DNA of 8,069 nt from Sphingomonadales bacterium (GTDB lineage: Bacteria; Pseudomonadota; Alphaproteobacteria; Sphingomonadales; Sphingomonadaceae). The stretch covers positions 1-8,069 of the forward strand of contig JAGXGT010000198.1 of the NCBI GenBank assembly GCA_024636595.1, written 5' to 3'. The position numbers were made by a program, and so were the translations under genes. The notes under the pieces were generated by a model. It did not search any database and was not told where the DNA came from. It saw only the letters and a list, made by a program, of their open reading frames with translations. This document shows, one piece after another, positions 5,159 through 8,069 of this stretch (within the stretch, counting starts at the first letter, position 1; the number at the start of each line of letters is the position of its first letter).

Positions 5159-5586
5159 TCAAGGGCATCCATCACGTCGCGATAGGGGTTCCGGATATCG
5201 AAGCAGCAATCGCCTTTTATTGCGATACGCTTGGCTTTTCGGTGGACTGGCGGAGTGACGTGACTGCCGACAACGACAAGGCCGGTGCCGCAGTCGGTCT
5301 GCCGGGTCTTGAAGCCAAGATGGCTATGCTCAAGGGCTCTGGTGCCCGCATTGAACTTTGGCAATATACCGATCCACATCCGCGTGACCGGCGCAGCGAT
5401 CCTGCTGATCTGGGCTATCCGCATATGGCTCTGGCGGTTGAAGATATCGACGCTGAATATGACCGGCTGACGACCGCGGGGATGACTTTTGTCGGACCAC
5501 CCGTCGACTTCGGGACGCAAAAAGCGATCTATGGCCGGGACCCGTTTGGCAATCTCATAGAGTTGCTGGAAGAGGCATCAGTCTAA
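5155..5586 (+). CDS. VOC (glyoxalase/dioxygenase) superfamily protein
   Basis: The 143-residue protein has two beta-alpha-beta-beta-beta modules: IKGIHHVAIGVPDIEAAIAF at 2-21 with IELWQYTDP at 66-74, and YPHMALAVEDIDAEYDRL at 88-105 with GRDPFGNLIELLEE at 127-140. The metal quartet of the superfamily is visible as His7, Glu67, His90 and Glu136, so it is probably an active metal enzyme (lyase, epimerase or dioxygenase type). The substrate cannot be named from sequence. The start is a TTG (5155) in a TTGA overlap with the DUF1295 stop, with GGGGG (5143-5147) 7 bases upstream; this is the second such junction in the operon. An open frame extends back to 4939 inside the previous gene but lacks support. 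Its TAA (5584-5586) overlaps the stop of the convergent oxidoreductase gene. Confidence 0.88.
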   Translation: MIKGIHHVAIGVPDIEAAIAFYCDTLGFSVDWRSDVTADNDKAGAAVGLPGLEAKMAMLKGSGARIELWQYTDPHPRDRRSDPADLGYPHMALAVEDIDAEYDRLTTAGMTFVGPPVDFGTQKAIYGRDPFGNLIELLEEASV

Positions 5587-6242
5587 GCAGCTTTTTTGAG
5601 CAGCTTGTTTTCGATGATATTGGCAAATACCTCGGTATCCTGAGCACCGGGAACCATGAACTTTTTGTTGAAGATGAAGGCGGGCACGCCCGTAATGAAA
5701 CGGTCCTGCCATTCGGATTCCACGGCCCGAACCTCGGCAGCGAACATATCTGTTTTAAGCAGATCGCTTGCGCGTTTTTCATCGAGGCCAACCGATGCAG
5801 CGATATCCGCCAGCGTCTCATGATCGCTGACATTTTTGCCATCGGTAAAATGGGCCTTGAAAAGCGCCAGTTTGAGCGCGGTTTGCTTGCCGGTTTCGCC
5901 GGCCCAGTGCAGCAGGCGGTGCGCATCAAATGTGTTCACCATGCGCATATTTTCACCATAGCTAAAGTCAAAGTCGAGATCATTTCCTGCGCTGCGCAAG
6001 CGCTCCCGATTGGCTTGGCTTTGTTCTGGCGTGGCGCCATATTTCTCAGCCATATGTTCGTTGATTGACTGTCCCTCGGGTGGCATCGACGGGTTGAGTT
6101 CAAACGCATGCCAGCTTAGTTCGAAACGCGCTTGTCCGGCGAATTGGGCCATCGCTTTTTCGAGTTTCTTGTAACCGATGATGCACCACGGGCACACGAC
6201 ATCCGAGACAATATCAATGGTGATGACGGGGGTCTCGGACAT
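5583..6242 (-). CDS. DsbA-family oxidoreductase, FrnE-like
   Basis: The 219-residue thioredoxin-fold protein has the active site CPWC at 17-20 (VVCPWCIIGYKK), the subfamily signature NTFDAHRLLHWA at 103-114, and the cis-proline loop TGVPAFIFN around Pro187. There is no signal peptide, so it acts in the cytoplasm, unlike periplasmic DsbA. FrnE-like members are thiol-disulfide oxidoreductases or isomerases, often linked to oxidative stress, and are also related to 2-hydroxychromene-2-carboxylate isomerases. I chose Met at 6242 because AAGGAAA lies about 6 bases before it and the protein then begins MSETPVITIDIVSDVV. The frame extends to 6284 but that would overlap clpS. The gene follows clpS after 20 bases on the same strand, so co-transcription is likely. 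Its TAG overlaps the VOC gene's TAA, leaving no room for a terminator between the convergent genes. Confidence 0.92.
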   Translation of the reverse strand: MSETPVITIDIVSDVVCPWCIIGYKKLEKAMAQFAGQARFELSWHAFELNPSMPPEGQSINEHMAEKYGATPEQSQANRERLRSAGNDLDFDFSYGENMRMVNTFDAHRLLHWAGETGKQTALKLALFKAHFTDGKNVSDHETLADIAASVGLDEKRASDLLKTDMFAAEVRAVESEWQDRFITGVPAFIFNKKFMVPGAQDTEVFANIIENKLLKKAA

Positions 6243-6262
6243 GGTGATTTCCTTGGTTGGTA

Positions 6263-6598
6263 TCAGGCTTTCTCGAGGGTGCATTGCAGCGGATGTTCGT
6301 TCTTTCGAGCAAAATCCATAACCTGAGTGACTTTGGTTTCGGCAACCTCGTAGCTGAAAGTGCCGCAGACGCCGACGCCTTTCTGGTGGACGTGGAGCAT
6401 GACGCGAGTTGCCTCATCAATGTCCATATTGAAAAATCGCTTCAGCACCAGAACGACGAACTCCATCGGCGTGTAATCATCATTGAGAATTAGCACCTTA
6501 TAGGGGCTGGGCTTCTGGGTCTTTGCCCGGGTCTTGGTGGCGATTCCCAGATTTGTGTTGTCGTCGTCATCCGATCCCTTGTCCGGATCGTCGCCCAT
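6263..6598 (-). CDS. clpS: ATP-dependent Clp protease adaptor ClpS
   Basis: The 111-residue protein has a flexible acidic N-terminus (GDDPDKGSDDDDNT, then TKTRAKTQKP) and a conserved core: YKVLILNDDYTPMEFVVLVL at 33-52, the VMLHVHQKGVGVCG segment at 67-79, and EVAETKVTQVMDFARKNEHP followed by LQCTLEKA to the end. The N-degron pocket residues are present: Asn39, Asp40, Asp41, Met45 and His71. ClpS delivers N-end-rule substrates to ClpAP; clpA is not in the window. The start is uncertain. Met at 6598 fits the family's normal length but has no Shine-Dalgarno sequence. Two adjacent ATGs at 6670/6667 have GAGG upstream (3 and 6 bases) and would add a 23-24 residue tail with no ClpS-like character. 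I report the homology-based start. Confidence 0.93.
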   Translation of the reverse strand: MGDDPDKGSDDDDNTNLGIATKTRAKTQKPSPYKVLILNDDYTPMEFVVLVLKRFFNMDIDEATRVMLHVHQKGVGVCGTFSYEVAETKVTQVMDFARKNEHPLQCTLEKA

Positions 6599-6763
6599 GA
6601 CAGTCGGGAGACTGACACAAGGTCGCCGATTGGATTGCGAGAACGGGAAAAGAATCTGCTGCTTCATCATTAGCCTCAGGATATGGTATTTTTACCCCAG
6701 AGGGCAAGGGTGGGATTGATAGTTTCCACAGCTTTTGTGCTTGGCGGTATGAATAGGGCGCAA

Positions 6764-6796
6764 AAAAAGGGCCGCTCCAATGGAACGGCCCTTTTT
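6764..6796. terminator. Strong bidirectional intrinsic terminator between the phasin gene and clpS
   Basis: AAAAAGGGCCG (6764-6774) and CGGCCCTTTTT (6786-6796) are perfect 11-bp arms around CTCCAATGGAA, within which TCC/GGA can pair further. A-runs on one side and T-runs on the other give a U-tract in either direction. It lies 20 bases downstream of the phasin stop, which it should terminate. On the other side it is upstream of clpS, so it insulates clpS from phasin transcription. Confidence 0.88.
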
Positions 6797-6815
6797 GATC
6801 GGTTGGAAAAGCGGC

Positions 6816-7679
6816 TTAAGCGGCTTTTTTCAATTCCTTGCGGATTTCGCTGACGCGATCAGCAATCGGCTGATAGGCTTTGCCCGCAAGCTTCACAACG
6901 GCATCAGCGTTGTTCGAGGTCTGGTCCATAACCCGGTCCAGTCCGCTGCGTACATAGTCAGCCTGCTTTTCAAACATGTCCTTTGGCGTCGCGACGCTGA
7001 ACAGGCCTTGCAGAGCGCGGCTGGCTTCAACGAAGTTCTCACGGGTATATTTCACGTTTGTTTTGCCGATTTCCTGGGCGCCTTTGGCAGCAATCTTGCC
7101 GCTTTCGATCAGGGTTTCGACATTTTCGCGATTGAATTCAACCGCATTTTTCGACAGCGCAACGGCACGATCAGCGGCTGCTTTGGCACGTGCTTGTGCG
7201 TCGGCTGTCAGATTTTCGAAACGCGAGCCCAGCTTGTCAGCGGCTTTCTTCGCAGTGTTGGCAGCCTTGGTATTGGCGGCTTTGGTGTTCTTTGCAACGC
7301 GCTTGGTTGCTGCGGTTGTGGTGGTTTTTGTGGTAGCCATTTTTTTGGTTCCTTTGGTCTTTTTGTTCAATGTGGTTTTGGCAACTGGCTTTGCAGCGAC
7401 TTTAAGTTTCGCTGGGGCCTTCTTCGTTGCCGGTTTGGATGCTGCGGTTTTTTTGACAGCAGGTTTGGTCGCTGTCGCCGGTTTAGCAGCGGGAGCCACC
7501 GGCTTTTGGGTTTCAGTCGTTGCCGGAGCTTGATCGGCGGCGGCTTTCTCGGCTTGTGACGCCGGTTTGTCGGAAATATTGGTCGCAGACGCTGCTGCAG
7601 CATAAGCTGCGTCAGCAGAGAGCGAGCCGGTTACTTTTTCTGCCGGAGCAGTAGATGTTTCGTTTGTGGTATCAGCCAT
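6816..7679 (-). CDS. Phasin-family protein with Ala/Lys/Pro-rich N-terminal tail
   Basis: The 287-residue protein has two parts. Residues 1-145 are low-complexity Ala/Lys/Thr/Pro (for example VAPAAKPATATKPAVKKTAA at 61-80), resembling histone H1-like or PhaM-type DNA-binding tails. Residues about 150-287 form an amphipathic helical phasin domain (LGSRFENLTADAQARAKAAA, NRENVETLIESGKIAAKGAQ, ASRALQGLFSVATPKDMFEK, SEIRKELKKAA). Phasins coat polyhydroxyalkanoate granules in the cytoplasm. A second start is possible: Met114 (7340) is preceded by AAAGGAACC with AGGA about 10 bases away, which would give a 174-residue protein lacking most of the tail. The full-length ATG (7679) has only a weak GTGAGA ahead of it. 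The promoter carries PhaR-like operators, supporting a PHA role. No PHA synthase gene is in the window. Confidence 0.88.
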   Translation of the reverse strand: MADTTNETSTAPAEKVTGSLSADAAYAAAASATNISDKPASQAEKAAADQAPATTETQKPVAPAAKPATATKPAVKKTAASKPATKKAPAKLKVAAKPVAKTTLNKKTKGTKKMATTKTTTTAATKRVAKNTKAANTKAANTAKKAADKLGSRFENLTADAQARAKAAADRAVALSKNAVEFNRENVETLIESGKIAAKGAQEIGKTNVKYTRENFVEASRALQGLFSVATPKDMFEKQADYVRSGLDRVMDQTSNNADAVVKLAGKAYQPIADRVSEIRKELKKAA

Positions 7680-7698
7680 CGGTTATCTCACTTCCATG

Positions 7699-7711
7699 TT
7701 GCAGTGCACAA
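7699..7711 (-). promoter_or_regulatory. PhaR-like operator 1 at the phasin promoter start site
   Basis: TTGCAGTGCACAA contains the TGCA-G-TGCA palindrome typical of TGC-rich operators bound by the alphaproteobacterial PHA repressor PhaR. It overlaps the -10 element (7709-7714) and the expected transcription start of the phasin gene, so bound repressor would block RNA polymerase. Its 12-base core TGCAGTGCACAA recurs at 7747-7758. PhaR binding is inferred from sequence type and gene context. Confidence 0.6.
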
Positions 7712-7737
7712 ATAAGGCATCTGGCGACGGATGTCAA
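7709..7737 (-). promoter_or_regulatory. Sigma-70-type promoter of the phasin gene
   Basis: On the minus strand a perfect TTGACA (7732-7737) is followed after exactly 17 bases by TATTTG (7709-7714). The -35 box is ideal and the -10 box matches three of six positions. A start near 7702 would leave a leader of about 22 bases before the ATG at 7679. The two TGC-rich operators bracket this promoter. Confidence 0.6.
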
Positions 7738-7745
7738 GAAAAATG

Positions 7746-7758
7746 GTGCAGTGCACAA
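7746..7758 (-). promoter_or_regulatory. PhaR-like operator 2 upstream of the phasin -35 box
   Basis: GTGCAGTGCACAA repeats the 12-base core of operator 1 exactly, 47 bases away and in the same orientation, and contains the perfect 11-base palindrome GTGCA-G-TGCAC. It ends 8 bases upstream of the -35 box. The pair suggests cooperative repression or looping. It could also influence the rightward gene starting at 7949. The rest of 7759-7948 contains no coding frame or clear promoter that I can support. Confidence 0.55.
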
Positions 7759-7948
7759 TAAACCACTTGCTTCAGGTATTAAGCCTGGTAATTCAGAGGT
7801 CTAGTCCTACAACAGCTATGATCGACCCCGCCGCTAACCGGTGTTGGGAGGTCATAGGGCATACCCCATTTGGTACAATGCGATCAATTTCAGTGGTTCC
7901 ACACCAGTTCTGCTGTAACAGGACCAACATCATTACCGAAAGTCCCCC

Positions 7949-8069
7949 ATGTCCGCATTGATATCTATAGCTACCGCCGTTCCCGATCACCGGATCACGC
8001 AAGCAGAAGTGCTGGCCGTCCTGGCAAAGGCGAGGGGCGCGGCGCTGCCCGCCCGTCTGGAGCAGATCC
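7949..8069 (+). CDS. 5' end of a probable type III polyketide synthase / chalcone-synthase-like gene
   Basis: The ATG at 7949 opens a frame that runs off the window edge after 40 codons. The product starts MSALISIATAVPDHRITQAE and continues VLAVLAKARGAALPARLEQI. A beta-strand ISIATAVPDH followed by a helix beginning ITQAEV, and an LPARLEQI before the expected acidic/aromatic motif, is the usual N-terminus of bacterial type III polyketide synthases of the thiolase fold, which make alkylpyrones or alkylresorcinols from fatty acyl-CoA and malonyl-CoA. The active-site Cys lies beyond the edge, so the call rests on the N-terminal pattern alone. The ribosome binding site is weak (GAAAG about 5 bases upstream). 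A KAS III-like enzyme is the main alternative. Confidence 0.6.
   Translation, partial: MSALISIATAVPDHRITQAEVLAVLAKARGAALPARLEQI

Noticed and set aside
6780..7559. Long open frames on the plus strand opposite the phasin gene (259 and 185 codons).
   Set aside because: They are antisense shadows of a low-complexity Ala/Lys coding sequence, giving Cys/Gly/Phe-rich or Ala/Val/Phe-rich proteins of no recognisable family. The minus-strand phasin has clear domain structure, promoter and terminator.
7759..7948. Possible small RNA or promoter (TACAAT near 7875; short CAGG/CCTG and GGG/CCC hairpins).
   Set aside because: No -35 box at proper spacing and the hairpins are too short. I see nothing supportable in this gap besides the operator at its left edge.

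Overview
The window looks like chromosomal DNA of an alphaproteobacterium, most likely a sphingomonad (order Sphingomonadales). This rests on the style of RecF, ClpS, DUF1295 and phasin proteins, the moderate GC content, a phasin promoter flanked by TGC-rich operators, and frequent TTG/GTG starts with strong Shine-Dalgarno sequences. There is no IS element, phage gene, tRNA, rRNA or CRISPR array.

Left part (1-1591): the last 26 codons of an unidentified rightward gene meet, tail to tail, a leftward gene for a secreted CHAP-domain peptidase-like protein that appears to have lost its C-terminal half. The leftward recF gene (DNA gap repair) follows.

Middle left (1592-2370): this is the most interesting stretch. 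A near-consensus sigma-54 promoter is preceded by an IHF-like site and a perfect 9-bp-arm inverted repeat about 108 bp upstream of the expected transcription start. It drives two tandem, unlisted 39-residue membrane microproteins that are ungapped paralogues of each other, followed by a PspC-domain protein. The layout resembles the sigma-54/PspF-controlled phage-shock operon of enterobacteria, but with a microprotein pair where pspA/pspB would be expected.

Middle (2371-5586): a zinc-type cation diffusion facilitator with a histidine-rich N-terminus comes first. After a terminator-like palindrome there is a tightly coupled three-gene operon: a GTG-start lysophospholipid-acyltransferase-like protein, a TTG-start DUF1295 membrane protein, and a TTG-start VOC/glyoxalase-family enzyme. 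Both internal junctions are 4-base TTGA overlaps.

Right part (5583-7679, leftward): a FrnE-like DsbA-family oxidoreductase whose stop codon overlaps that of the VOC gene, clpS (N-end-rule adaptor of ClpAP) just upstream of it, a strong bidirectional terminator, and a phasin-family protein with a long Ala/Lys/Pro-rich histone-like N-terminal tail. The phasin promoter (TTGACA, 17 bp, TATTTG) is bracketed by two copies of TGCAGTGCACAA, which are good candidates for PhaR operators. At the right edge begins a rightward gene resembling a type III polyketide synthase.

The genes fall into separate small units: DNA repair, envelope stress, metal efflux, lipid or membrane modification, proteostasis/redox, and polyhydroxyalkanoate granules. 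They do not form one pathway.
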